A stretch of DNA of 64,000 bases, taken from Protopterus annectens. Lineage: Eukaryota > Chordata > Ceratodontiformes > Protopteridae. A model generated the notes under the pieces. It searched no databases. It saw nothing but the letters and a program-made list of their open reading frames with translations, and was not told where the DNA came from. Shown here piece by piece: positions 42,331 to 52,572 of the stretch (position 1 is the stretch's first letter; every line of letters starts with the position of its first letter). The DNA lies in NCBI RefSeq assembly GCF_019279795.1, contig NC_056739.1, positions 14,366,968 through 14,430,967 of the forward strand, written 5' to 3'. Both the position numbers and the translations under genes were made by a program.

Positions 42331-42640
42331 TACCAAACCCTGACCCTGCCCTGATCTGTGCTTTAATTAAAGAGTCGGACCCGTGCTGTACAACATCAAA
42401 TCTCCAAGGGGGAAGGACAGTTCCGATAACATTGGAGTAGAACCTAACCTCTCAGATCCAGCCCAAAGCTTCAGCTCCAACACTCAAACAAAAAATACAC
42501 CCCTGGGATTCCACTTGTGTCCCTGCTGGACAGGGGCTTTGGGTGCTGACTTGTCTAAATATGGGCTAAACTCTTGGCTAGGCTTATAAGGGCCTCAGGG
42601 CCAATATTCTAGTAACTTCCTATGTTCCTATGATCCAAAG
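42330..42640 (+). mobile_element. SINE- or LINE-tail-like insertion in the gag of F
   Basis: This unlike-DIRS sequence interrupts F. Its 3' part (GGCTAGGCTTATAAGGGCCT, then AACTTCCTATGTTCCTATGA) has the short-repeat ending of CR1-like LINEs and SINEs that use them. A second, related end occurs at about 42955-43040. I saw no convincing tRNA-type promoter and the left boundary is uncertain. Confidence 0.35.
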
Positions 42641-42954
42641 ATACCCAGAGCAGAACTAGTCAGGGAGACCATGAGAGTCGCAGACGTAGTCATCTTCAGG
42701 TCCAATGCCAACAATGTCAGGGCTCTTGGATCCAAAGGCTCAAAAATTTGGGACAGATCAGAGAAAGACAGATTGCTATGTGAGAAGTCGATGGGAGGCT
42801 TGTGAATCTGATGGAAGATGGAGTTGGAAATTAATTATTTACAAAAACTGCAAAAATAGGCTAACTAGCTCTCCAAGAAGGATCCTCGTCTATGCAAGAT
42901 GGCAGCAAACAAGATCTGGGGTATTATGGGTAGAGGGAGGAGCTCAAGAAATTA

Positions 42955-43040
42955 ATAACTTTCTTGGGTGGCGTAAGCCAGGGAACCTTGTTGGCTAGGC
43001 TTACTTATGCCCTTGGGCTGATAGCCTAGTACCTACCTAT
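42955..43040 (+). repeat. Second copy of the SINE-like 3' end, in the right ITR of F
   Basis: TTGGCTAGGCTTACTTATGCCCTTGGGCTGA is the same kind of end as at 42570-42640. It separates two parts of the right ITR of F. Confidence 0.4.
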
Positions 43041-43199
43041 AAGAGTTGGATCCAGAAATCTAGTATATGCAGCTGAGTTCAATCCAATACCCAAACAATG
43101 AGGAATGAATGAAAAGGACATAAGACCTATATATGACGAATGGCAAAGCTTAGGAAGAAAGGTCTGAGGGAGAAGAGTCACAGTCTGGGAGATCTTGGA

Positions 43200-44130
43200 G
43201 AACAGATTTGGCAAATCCTACCCTGGCTTTGCTTATAGTGACTAGCTAATGTGTGCATTGAGGGCCAAGTAGCTGCCTTTAGAATAGATTTAAAGTTCTC
43301 CCCTTTCCAAAATGTCCCAAAAGTAGTCACAACTTTAGCAGAATAAGCTTTGACATTCTCATGTTTTTTTTTCCCAATGGTTTGAGTAAAAACTGAATAG
43401 CCTGAGACATAAGCAATGTCACAATGATTTACTATGATATTGGCTAACTTTTTTTCTTACCATCAGATATAACAAAAAGTTGATTACATTTTCTAAAAAC
43501 TTTAGTCTTGTGCAGGTAAAATCATAACTGTCTGTAGATGTCTAAAGTATAAAGTATTCTTTCCTCATCTGCTTTGGGGTTCAGAGAAGAATATATGAAG
43601 ATAAGTAGTCTGATTTATTGTAAATTCAGAAATCACCTTTGGCATAAATGAGGGTTTGATTCAAAGACTCATCCTGTCCTTATGGAAGATCAAAGGGGTT
43701 GAGTAGAGATCAGGGCATGAATGAGTAATGCAGTCTTCCAGTCAAGAAATTTTAAAGAACTGGCTACAGGTTCAAATGCAGAAAGACTTCCCCAACACCT
43801 GTTTTGTAGGTGGTCCGATATGTAATCCCCCATTCAAGAGCTGTTTAATCTGGAGTAAACAAGAAAAGGGATCTAATAGCAGACAGCAGAAATTGCCAAA
43901 AGGTGTACCTTGACTTAAGTGTGCAAACAAGGCCTGAAGTGAGCAATTCACAGAAGTACTAGAGAAGTACAGGAGGACCTTACTTGGGGTAGATCTTGTT
44001 CTTAAGTATGACACCAACTAGAAAACATTTTCCATTTGGCTAAATATGATTTTCTAGTAACAGTTTTCCTTGCCTTTTTAACATCTGTTGTGCAGCCTCA
44101 GAAAAAAATGTGTCTCAATGGGGTCAAAGA
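43200..44130 (-). pseudogene. G: tyrosine recombinase, decayed
   Basis: Scattered matches to the beta YR include coding like AATWPSMHT near 43250, LDIYRQLR-like near 43540 and FMPKVIS-like near 43640. A stretch like PFEP near 43770 aligns with LPPFEPAAS of the intact copies. No catalytic set can be read in one frame. Confidence 0.6.
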
Positions 44131-44329
44131 CCTATCATCTGTACACTTAGTAGTAGGTACAGGATTTTGGGGAAGATGAAGGTTCCCTTGTCCTGTGCGA
44201 GCAAGTTTACAGTGTGAGGTAGTTTTTGATAACTGCACCTGGCCAGATGCACAAGAAGAGAGACCACTGTTGTCTGGACCAAAAGAGAAATAGCAGAAAC
44301 ATCTGTAGTAAGTCCTTCTTAATGATTAG

Positions 44330-45521
44330 TAGGACTTTGTATAGTAAACAAAAGGGGAAAAGGCATAAAAAATTCCTGCACGTGGGGAAAATAGGTATCT
44401 GTTTTCCAGGCCTGTTTGCACAGAATCCTTACACAGAACTTCTGCCACTGTTTTGTGAAGAGACGCAAACAGATCTTCCTGTGGAGTTCCCCATAGATGG
44501 CATTCTCCTGAAAGACCTCTGGGTACAACATCTATTTGTGAGGGACAATCCTTGATCTGCTCAGGGAGTCTACAATTGTGCTCAGCTCTGATGGAATGCA
44601 GATTGCCTGAAGGGACAGATTATGCTGAGTTGCCAGCTCTCAGCAACCATGGCCAGTCTGCATAGGGGATAAGACCTTGACCTTCCCATTTGAATAGGTA
44701 CTGCATCAATGTGGTTTTGTCTGTTATTAGAAACAGAGGTCCTGCTGTCCCAGCTAGTCCACGGCTTATATTGCCTTTATGAGAGCCATTACTTCTTTAG
44801 ATTTATCTCTTTTTTTTTTTCCTGAAGCCTGCTCGCACAGAAATCTGCTTCCTTTGGAAACCATTCACCAGGCATCTAAGTCATCTGCAGTAACAGACTG
44901 ATTTGGAATGGGGAGAAAAAGGGAGACCTGGATTTGCTTGAACAAGACTGGCCTACCAGAAAAGTCTCTTTCTGAAGACATTAAGAACTGAAACAGGAAA
45001 GGATAAGGGGTGCTGGTACTGGGTCCATACAGATTTGAGGAACCAATGAATGTGCATTCTGGCTAGAATAACCAAAAGGATAGCTGAAGTCATGTAACCT
45101 AGAAGACTGAGGAAATCCATGGCTGTGGAAATGGGACTGGTTTGCCAGTTCCAAGAACTGGAGATGAAAAAAAAAACACTTTCTTCGGAGGGAGATCAGC
45201 TATAATAGTGGAAGTGTCCAGAAGGCATTCCGGAAAGGCGAACCTATGAGATGCAACTACGGAGTATTTCTCTAGGTTTAATTTGAAGCTTAGTCTTTGA
45301 CAAAGGTTTATGGTGAAAAGAAGGGATGCTTTGGTATCATGCACTGAATTTACAAAGATGAGGCAATCATCCAGGTAATGGTAAATGTGGATTTCATGAA
45401 GTTTGCAAAAGGCAATTACTGGACTAAGGCATTTTTGTGAAACACCTTGGGGGCTGTAGATAGACCAAATGACAAGTATGTAAATTGAGCATGCAACCCA
45501 GACACAAAGAATCTTAAATAA
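44330..45521 (-). pseudogene. G: methyltransferase, RNase H and RT, decayed
   Basis: The RT piece (45551-45099) has YSPQGVSQKCLSPVIAF, KLHEIHIYHYLDDCLIFV with an intact YLDD, and RFAFPECLLDTST. The RNase H region (near 44700-44560) and MT (HRKICLRLFTK, near 44480) are visible only as short matches. The RT is cut at 45521 by H. Confidence 0.68.
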
Positions 45522-45864
45522 AGTACACTTATGTAAATTGTGCTTACCCATAACAGTAGATGTTCGAATAACTCATTACTACAGTAGCCTTTAGGCTATA
45601 TGGTTTGTGTCTTGCCTAATACACAACAACCAGTCAGCTTGCAAAAGCTCTGGATTCCCTCCCACACTTCCATTCTGACTGCTGATTGGTCATCCCTGAT
45701 GAGGGGAAATTCAGTAATCAGAGTGGAAAACCTTCAAGACTTTTTTGCCTAATAGTTAAGAAATAGTATAATCTTCAAAAACAGGAAATAGCCACCAAAA
45801 CTATTGCCCATAAATAACTACATGCAATACTAGGGGAATGGAGGGTGGGGGCAACTACTGCAGC

Positions 45865-45960
45865 AATGAGTAATTCAAACCTCTACTGTTATTGGCACGT
45901 CCAACTTACACAACTGTATTATGTACATTCCCACTGCTGCAGCAGCCTTTAAGCTATATA
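45865..45960. repeat. H: internal complementary region
   Basis: The complement of the left end is followed by the complement of an otherwise missing right end (ATGTACATTCCCACTGCTGCAG). The missing right end can therefore be inferred from the ICR alone. Confidence 0.7.
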
Positions 45961-46039
45961 TGTTGGGAACAGGAAAGATATGGACCATGGGGCCCTTGGA
46001 GAATGGTCCTAGCAAAGCCAGTCCTGCATGTAAAAAAAA

Positions 46040-46990
46040 TCCAGTTTGTAATGCCTTATAAAAGTATGTACACAGAACCATGTAGCCACCTCTAGAATGT
46101 TTCTAGAGTCTACCCCTTACAAATATGCTATCAAAGAAGTCAAGGCCCTCGTAGATTGTGCTTTGATACTGACTGGAGATGGTTTACCATGGTGGGTATA
46201 ACAAAAGACAATAGCCAAGGTCACCATCAGGAAACAGTCTGTTTTGACATGAGTTGTCCTTTCTCAGTCCCAACGTAAGAAGTAAATAGCTTATCAGGTT
46301 TTCTAAAGGAGTTGGTTCTGTCAGTACAGTAGCTGAGCTGCCAATGCACATCCAATATATGCAGAATTCTTTCACCCTGGTTCCGAGTGTCAGGACAGAA
46401 CATTGGGAGAGTGATGGCCTGATTTAAAGTAAACTTTGAAACAACCCTGGGCATAAAAGCAGGATGTGTTCTTAATGTCACACTATCACTATGGAAGACC
46501 AGAGAGGGTTCACCCACCAAGAGATCTTGGAACTCAGATACTCTTCTTGCAGATGTCAGAACAATGAAAACAGTTTTCTATGTAATGAACCTTAAATCTG
46601 CTTGCTGGGCAGGTTCAAATGGAGATGTGGTTAACTTTTCTAGCAAAACGTTAAGATCCCTGGAAGGTGCAACCTGTTTGCATGTTGTACTCAAGTAGTA
46701 GCACTCCTTTCAGAAACTGCTTTAATAAAATAGTGAAGAATGTGGAAGATCCATGGGCAGACATATTGAAATGGTTGAAAGATGAAAGATGCACCTTGAC
46801 AGATAAGTACAAAAAGTCAAAACTAGTAACTCACACCAGTATTTGAGCACCAGTGATACATTATTCCCGATATGGCCCTGGTTACTGGGTAGGCACTAAC
46901 TAGAAAATCTCTTCCACTCACCAATATAAGATTTTCTAGTAGCAGTTTTTTTGCCCTATTTAGTACCTACTGCACATCCTCTAAAAAAGT
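46040..46990 (-). pseudogene. H: tyrosine recombinase, decayed
   Basis: SDSVTLRTHPAFMPRVVSKF, LNQAITLPMFCP, ILHILDVHWQLSYCTDRTN and KPDKLFTSYVG match beta YR between the two catalytic halves. The C-terminal part near 46150-46100 is frameshifted. It is not functional. Confidence 0.72.
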
Positions 46991-47062
46991 TGTCAAAAAG
47001 GTATTAGAATTGAACCATCCAGGCAGTTAGCTGAAGATGTTTGAGGTTGGGATGATTTAGTT

Positions 47063-48900
47063 CTGGAAATCTTTCTAGTGTTAGGTTTTTGGGAGGACAT
47101 TAATATTTGAATAACCAAAGCAGAAAGCCTGGTATCCCTAACCATTACTGGGACTAGGTGAAGCTGGCCTGATGGATGGGACAAAAGATCTGGAAGGGGA
47201 TCCAGTACCCATGGAGGGTTTTTCAGATGAAGCCAAAGACAGATAAAGCAAACCTGTCAAGGACAGAAAGGTGCAATGAGAATTATCATTGCCTTGCATC
47301 ATACAGCTTTCTGAAGAAATTTGGTTTATGTGGGGCACAGGTGGGAAATCGTACAGGAGACGGGGGGGGGGGGCAATTGTGGACCAGACTGTCCCTCAGT
47401 GACTGCCCCTCCAGGGGCATCAGGGAGAAGTAACTGCTGCACTTGGTGTTTAGGTGGGAAGTATAAAGATTACAGCTTGGCTGGTTCCAGTGGATGAAAA
47501 TCACTGAAGCCACCATTTGATTGTGGGACCATGTTTGGAGCAGAAGAATCAACCAGCTCAATCTGCCTACTAAAACAGTGGAGCTCTCCAGCTCCAGGAT
47601 ATGCATTGCCATTAGAAAGCATTGAGAAGACATTGCCTACTGCCACACTTTCATGGCTTCTTGACATAATGAGTACAAATGGATTCTTCCCTGTTTTTTT
47701 TGATGTAACAGACTACCAATATGTTGTCTGTCTGGATGGAAATCTCACCTTTAGTGAGAGAGTCCTGAAATGTCTGCAGCTCTAGGAGGACTGCTCTCAT
47801 CTCCAAGACACTAATGTGAAGACTGGCCTCTGTTGCAGACCATGTTCCTTGGACAGTCTTCCCTGCATAATGCCCCCCACCCCAAAAGGGAGGTGTCATG
47901 GTCACAGTGGCCATTAAAGGTGGTTGACTCAAGAAAATCTGAGAAGTCAGTCAACACTCAAAGTGACATTTGCCTACTGGTGGGAGGTGCAAAGGCTGAT
48001 GCAATTCTGACCACTGAACTGTCAAGGTCCACTAAAGAACTCTCATGTAATACTTTGCTTGTGGGACTATAGTGACAGATGTAGCAGAAGACCCTAAAAG
48101 GCAAAGAATGAGTATCACTGGGGGATTGTTTGAAGCAAACACCAGTGAAGCCTGATGATGAATAGAAAGTATTCTGGACTATGGAAGTCTAGCTGTCTGA
48201 GAAGATGTGTCCAGATGACTTCCAATTAATTCTCTTGTCTGTCAGGGAATCAAATGACTTTTTGCCAGGTTTATGATGATTCCTAGGTGATTGGAAAACT
48301 AGAGAAAAAACTCAGTTAATCTCTGGTGGAAGAGGTAAGGAGCCAGTTGTCTACGTAAGGGAACACCTGGAACCCATGCATCCTCAGATAGACTGTTATG
48401 ACTGCCTTGCATTTGTTGAACACCATGGGGGCTGTGGTAAAACCAACAGGCAGTACTCTCAACTGGAAACAACTGTCTCTCAGATGAAAGTGAAGAAACC
48501 TCCTGGAATGCTTTGTTATCTTAACATGGTAATAAGCATCCAAAAGGTCTATGAAACATATTCAGTCATTCTTTCTCAGGAGAGGTAAAACGGACTGCAA
48601 CAGGACCAAACAGAATTTCATCTGTCTGTCAAACTGATTTAGGTAGCTTTGGTCCAAGACAGGCCTTAGGTCCCTGTTTTTATTTTTTCCAGAATCAAAA
48701 TGAATCTTGGGTAGACTCTAGATCTTTTCTGGTCTGGTGGGGACCTCCTGAATGACTTCTCTAGCAGCTTCATAATTTTTGTTACTGTGACATCCCTCTG
48801 ACTGGGGGGAACATTGGAGATATTCTTCTTGCTTATGGGAGGGTAAGCAAAGGCAATAAGAAAGCCTGTGGTGATCATCTTCTGCACGCAAGAGTCTCGA
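47063..48900 (-). pseudogene. I: RT, RNase H, methyltransferase and YR start, decayed
   Basis: RT has MDAYYHVKITKHSRRFLHF, LPVGFTTAPMVFNKC and FPYVDNWLLTSS; the catalytic box is YVDN. RNase H (47932-47651) is fairly well kept, with GGGHYAGKTVQGTWSATEAS, LEMRAVLLELQTF and SIQTDNILVVCYIKKN. MT (PSCNLYTSHLNTKCSSYFSL near 47540) and the YR start follow with stops. Confidence 0.75.
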
Positions 48901-48949
48901 GTGATGGCAAGCCAGGTGTAAGGGTATAGAGATAAGCATCCCTGACTAC

Positions 48950-49880
48950 CTTAAGAGTGCAGCATTTAGGCCAACATTCAAATGTCCCTAAAAGGTTTCT
49001 CAGTAAAGTGGTCTTGAAATCCTTGATTCTGCAGTTTGGCTCTGCCCATGGGGCATCATCCTTTGAAGTTATCCCCCCCTTTGCCCCAGGGGGGCTTTAT
49101 AGCCCAAAGTGCCCTGGGCAAAATTCTGGGACTTTCAAAATCATACTTTCTTTCCATCCTTTTGGTTTTGATAAAAGGTCCCCTGAGGAGTAGAAAAACA
49201 AATTTTTAGGGCAGACAGAGGCTTGCTCTCTTGTACACTTTTGCTTAGTATTTCCTTTACCTTGGGACAAAACCAGGGTGAACTCAAAGGAAGCATTGAT
49301 GAAGGATGCCTTGAAACTTTCCACAAAATAGCAAAGACACATCCAGTCATGCATACAAATCACGATGTAGGTGCCTGATGCCCTCACCATGCCATCCGCC
49401 ATGTTGGCGTCAGAGAAAAATGGCACAGAGGAGACAGAGATCAGACCTGTTGCTGCTGCTGGTCTGTATGAGGGATTAGATTCAGCAGTCTAGGAGACTT
49501 ACGTGCTGGAGTCACATGATGTGTCAGATCTGGGAACCTTTTTCTATGTCTCTTTTCCTTTTTCTTTCTCCTTTTTACTTTTCTTTTCCTTCTATTTCTC
49601 TCCATGGCTATTCTTCTTCACTTTGTCTAGTTGTTTAGGAAGGTGAGGCAGATGAGGTAAAAGCAAAAGGGATCAATTCTCCCACTTGGACTAATTCCTG
49701 GAATCAACTAGAGCCCTGGCTTTAAATGTAGCACAGGACTTACATTTCACATTCAAATGGTCTGCCCCCAAGCAAAAGATGCACTGATTGTGTGGATCTA
49801 ATGCTGGAATCATGTGCCCGCAGACACTAAACTTTTTTAAATCCAGTGAGCTTGTCTGGCATCATTGTAGAAAAGCGTAC
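48950..49880 (-). pseudogene. I: gag, decayed
   Basis: The N-terminal part near 49870-49690 reads like MPDKLTGFKKFSVCGH in two frames and carries the CIFCLGADH form of the zinc-like motif. The central region near 49390-49100 has MHDWMCLCYFVESFKASFIN. It is interrupted by C/T-rich sequence near 49540-49610 and many stops. Confidence 0.65.
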
Positions 49881-49930
49881 ACACGTGAACATACATCCAG
49901 GATAGCAATGTGGGTAAGGGAGGATCCAAA

Positions 49931-50291
49931 ACCTGGAAGAGGTGCCAAAGATGGAGTTATTTGGATCTGACAAACCAGTTATTGAGTTGGATAGGTGAGA
50001 CAAAATCAGATCCACTTTTTCTTACACATACCATATTATCAGATGAACAATGTTTAGCCGTTTATTTTTTCCTTATATATCTTTTAAGTGACCAACCTGA
50101 AAAAAGAATACTTGCCCCATCAAGCAATTTCTTCCCCCAGGTACATCCTGTGGCATCCCCCACGTCTCCCATGCCTGTCTCAGACACTGGAACAGCTGAA
50201 GAGGATGTGGTTGCCCCTGGTTCATGGTGGCTGAAAGGACTACACAAGAGGAAGATGGAGAGTTAAGGGAGTGGTAAGTATCCAGTTGTCT

Positions 50292-50292
<1 letters not shown>
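49931..50292. other. Unassigned sequence with an exon-like stretch
   Basis: No transposon match was recognised. The stretch from a pyrimidine-rich TTTCTTCCCCCAG (ending near 50141) to a GTAAGTA (from 50274) looks like an exon between splice signals on the plus strand. Its best frame ([19 protein letters not shown]) has a stop before the donor. I do not recognise a product. Confidence 0.2.
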
Positions 50293-50389
<97 letters not shown>

Positions 50390-50426
50390 TTTTTTTTATG
50401 TATTTTATACATTTTATCTACTTACT

Positions 50427-50484
<58 letters not shown>
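50293..50484. repeat. TA and TG microsatellites
   Basis: (TA)n at about 50293-50389, a T-rich spacer, (TG)n at 50427-50444, then (TA)n to 50484. Open frames here are artefacts. Confidence 0.95.
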
Positions 50485-50489
<5 letters not shown>

Positions 50490-51519
50490 TTTAAGTGCAT
50501 CTGTTTATTCTCATTTACATTTTACTTGTGGTCTGTTTGATTTTATTTTAATTTTCAATGCTGCTAGTATAGGTACACGATGTTTTTAGTATTCTAATGG
50601 GTAACTTGATGGGATAATTGATCAATTAATAAAGTTAATTAAAGGGAGGGAGAATATATAAGGTGGCATGTTAGAAGGATTTGTAATCTGATGAAGTCCT
50701 GTTTTATCAGGGACAAAAACGCTGTGAAACTGTTAAGCGTTTATTTTGTTTAATAAAGAGTGCTGCCTATTCCACGGTCGAGTGGTGTGGAAGTTTTTCT
50801 GCTACAGCAGACCTCTTTGGTGCCTTCTTAGTTCTTTTGGTGTTGATTACAATTTTGTTTCGAAGCCATTGTTGCCTCCAGTTTTGGAGTGGTGAGTACT
50901 GGAGTGGTGAGTATCCCAGTATCTGCTAAGGTGAAGACTTAGCCTATGGAGTTGTAATGGGCTCTCTAATAAGTTGTTTTTTTCTTTGTATGAGCAACTT
51001 AAATCAAGACCAGCAGAAGCAGGGTAAACATCCCTGCTGTGACCGAGAAGGGTGCTTTGGATGTGGGTAAAATCACTATTACAGAAGGTAAGTTGTCAAA
51101 TAGCTTGCACAAACAGCACAATTACAATTTCACAAACATTAAATATCCTTAAAACACTTAATGCATACGAAGCACACAAAACTTCTGTCAGAAACTCCTT
51201 TGGAATAAAATTAATCTGACTGAAGATAATGGCAGCTAAGTTGTCACAGCATGAACACAAGCACTATTTCACTAGTAGGATTCCCTGTCCCAAACAAAAC
51301 ACTTCCCCCTCGCAAATTGTTACACACATTGAAGCTTACATAAGCAGTACATTTATTCACAAAATAAGCCCTCAAATTAGTGTAAGCTCAAAGTAACTGT
51401 CCCTGACAAAAAAAACCTCTGATATTGAAGAAATACATGGTTTCTTAAAAGGCCAGAACTACTGAAGTAGATAAAAGTAAGAAATATTTTTTTTTTTTTC
51501 TTCTTATATAAATATAGAC
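50485..51519. other. Unassigned A/T-rich sequence
   Basis: Apart from the hammerhead-like motif, I see no gene or known repeat. A short direct repeat (CTGGAGTGGTGAGTA-like, twice near 50888-50918) and an AATAAA at 50751 are present. It may belong to an unrecognised repeat. Confidence 0.3.
50688..50742 (+). ncRNA. Hammerhead-like ribozyme motif, probably decayed
   Basis: CTGATGA (50688-50694) is followed by a stem II candidate (GTCC 50696-50699 with GGAC 50711-50714). Five A follow, then a stem III candidate (CGC 50720-50722 with GCG 50737-50739, plus two A-T pairs), placing a T at 50742 as cleavage position. The core position normally G (GAAA) is A here. Stem I is only about 3 bp. Penelope-like elements are known to carry hammerheads, but no Penelope RT is present in the window. 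Confidence 0.35.
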
Positions 51520-52031
51520 TAAAATATTAAAATTTCTGTATAGAAGGGTACCCCAAAGGGGACTTATTTGCCAGAAAGAAGCTTATGTACCATCTGCTGC
51601 TCTTGTGAAGCCCCTGAGCTGCTCCTTCATGACATGGCAGCAAGAAAGTACTTAAGATTTTCAACTCTGTTGAAGTGTGGGAGGCAGGCAGAATTTTTGG
51701 AAAACACAACCCATGTAGCCTAAAAGTTAATGTAGTACTGGGAATGATGAACGTTACCTTTGATCTTCGTGAACTGGAATATGGTGATATAAATCTTTGA
51801 GTTTGAAGGTGCATAAGTAAGAGTTTGGCAGAGAAAGAAGGGACTGAAGAGTTAACATTTTAAAATTTGTTATAATGAGAAAGGAATTCCAAACTGAAAT
51901 ATCCAGTACTGGTGTCCAAGTGCCTTCCTTCATAGGTATAAGAAACTTGGGAAAAAGTCACTTCCTTCTTTGGAAGGAGGTACAGGTTCCACTGAACCTT
52001 GAAATAGCATGTCTGTTAGAATATGAAGAAA
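51520..52031 (-). pseudogene. DIRS fragment L (beta family): RT piece left of J
   Basis: The minus-strand frames read like WTPVLDISVWNSFLIITNF, KMLTLQSLLSLPNS and KLKDLYHHIPVHED, the beta RT region KMLTLQQLLP and DLKEAYLHVPI. The sequence fades below about 51650. The rest of L lies right of J. Confidence 0.68.
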
Positions 52032-52250
52032 AGTACAGTTTTGTACCTACCATAAATGTAGATGTCCGATAGGAATGCATCTGCAGTCCTTACAATTGGG
52101 TTGTCCTGTCGTCAGGCAGCCCTTCGGTCGGCCGGATTCCAAAGTCTGGGTCTGGCCTCGGCTGGTATCGCACTTCACCCGACGTCATAGCTGCAGTTAT
52201 TCGGGTATAAAGGCATCAGCCGACGCCATTTTCCTCAGTCTTTCTTGCCC
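52032..52250. repeat. J: left inverted terminal repeat with TATA box
   Basis: It begins AGTACAGTTTTGTACC, the same first 40 bases as O. It includes TATAAAGG at 52206-52213 on the plus strand and the CCGACGCCATTTTCC block shared inverted with the right end. Confidence 0.9.
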
Positions 52251-52432
52251 CAGATGCCAGGTGCCCTCTTGGAAGGCTAAATTTGGATAAATGCCAATGA
52301 TTCCAAATAGTAGAGAGCAAACACAAAAAATAAGCATGTATGTACATATATACAAACAAATGATTCCCCCAGCTAGCTATAAGGTGGGCAGAAACCCTAG
52401 GAGCACCACAGAGGGGAAGGCGGGTGGGTAAT

Positions 52433-52531
52433 CCTGACTGCAGATGCATTCCTATCGGACATTCACATTTATGGTAGGTACAAAACTGTACTATGTCCTT
52501 CAAGGATGCATCTGCAGTCCTTACAATTGGG
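52433..52531. repeat. J: internal complementary region
   Basis: The complement of the left end (ending AACTGTACT near 52491) is joined to ATGTCCTTCAAGGATGC, the exact complement of the right end. It predicts the circle junction GGACAT|AGTACAG. Confidence 0.92.
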
Positions 52532-52572
52532 TAGAATACCATAGCCAAACTGGGGGAGGTGGAAAAATAAAG

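Larger units (their letters stand above)
39916..43130 (-). mobile_element. DIRS fragment F (alpha family), internally deleted
   Basis: An MT piece (WGQHCCNFFASPHKKCRRFF, 40090-39920) is joined directly to the RT C-terminal part at about 40131, so RNase H is deleted. RT spans 40131-40900 and gag 40950-42760. The right ITR is at about 42890-42950 and 43040-43130, split by a SINE-like piece. The end ATGAAAAGGACATAAG resembles the right ends of K and N. It is decayed throughout. Confidence 0.7.
43131..45521 (-). mobile_element. DIRS fragment G (beta family), decayed
   Basis: A minus-strand series YR (43200-44130), MT (44330-44540), RH (44540-44830) and RT (44830-45521) is recognisable. Gag and the 5' end are absent because H begins inside its RT at 45522. 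Stops and shifts are numerous. Confidence 0.68.
45522..47062 (-). mobile_element. DIRS fragment H (beta family): 3' end with ICR and YR
   Basis: The left end begins AGTACACTTATGTAAATTG, with the ITR to about 45700. The ICR is at 45865-45960 (CTACTGTTATTGG, then CTGTATTATGTACATTCC). YR covers 46040-46990 and the last codons of MT reach 47062 (HLQLTAWMVQF). It then changes abruptly to alpha YR sequence of I, so the 5' two-thirds is lost. Confidence 0.75.
47063..49930 (-). mobile_element. DIRS fragment I (alpha family), 3' truncated
   Basis: From 49930 downward this holds gag (49870-48950), RT (48900-48310), RH (47930-47540), MT (47530-47290) and a YR N-terminal piece (47184-47063, NTRKISRTK). 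No left ITR, ICR or YR core is present. It joins H at 47062/47063. The right end is not recognisable beyond 49930. Confidence 0.72.

Noticed and set aside
50271-50589. Open frames of IYIY and VCVC type
   Set aside because: Also microsatellite artefacts.
51530-51570. GGGTACC/CCCCTTTGGGG stretch as a second beta leader
   Set aside because: It resembles the CCCCAACGGGGTACTTAGC leader of beta gags in the wrong orientation and is partly palindromic; chance is likelier.
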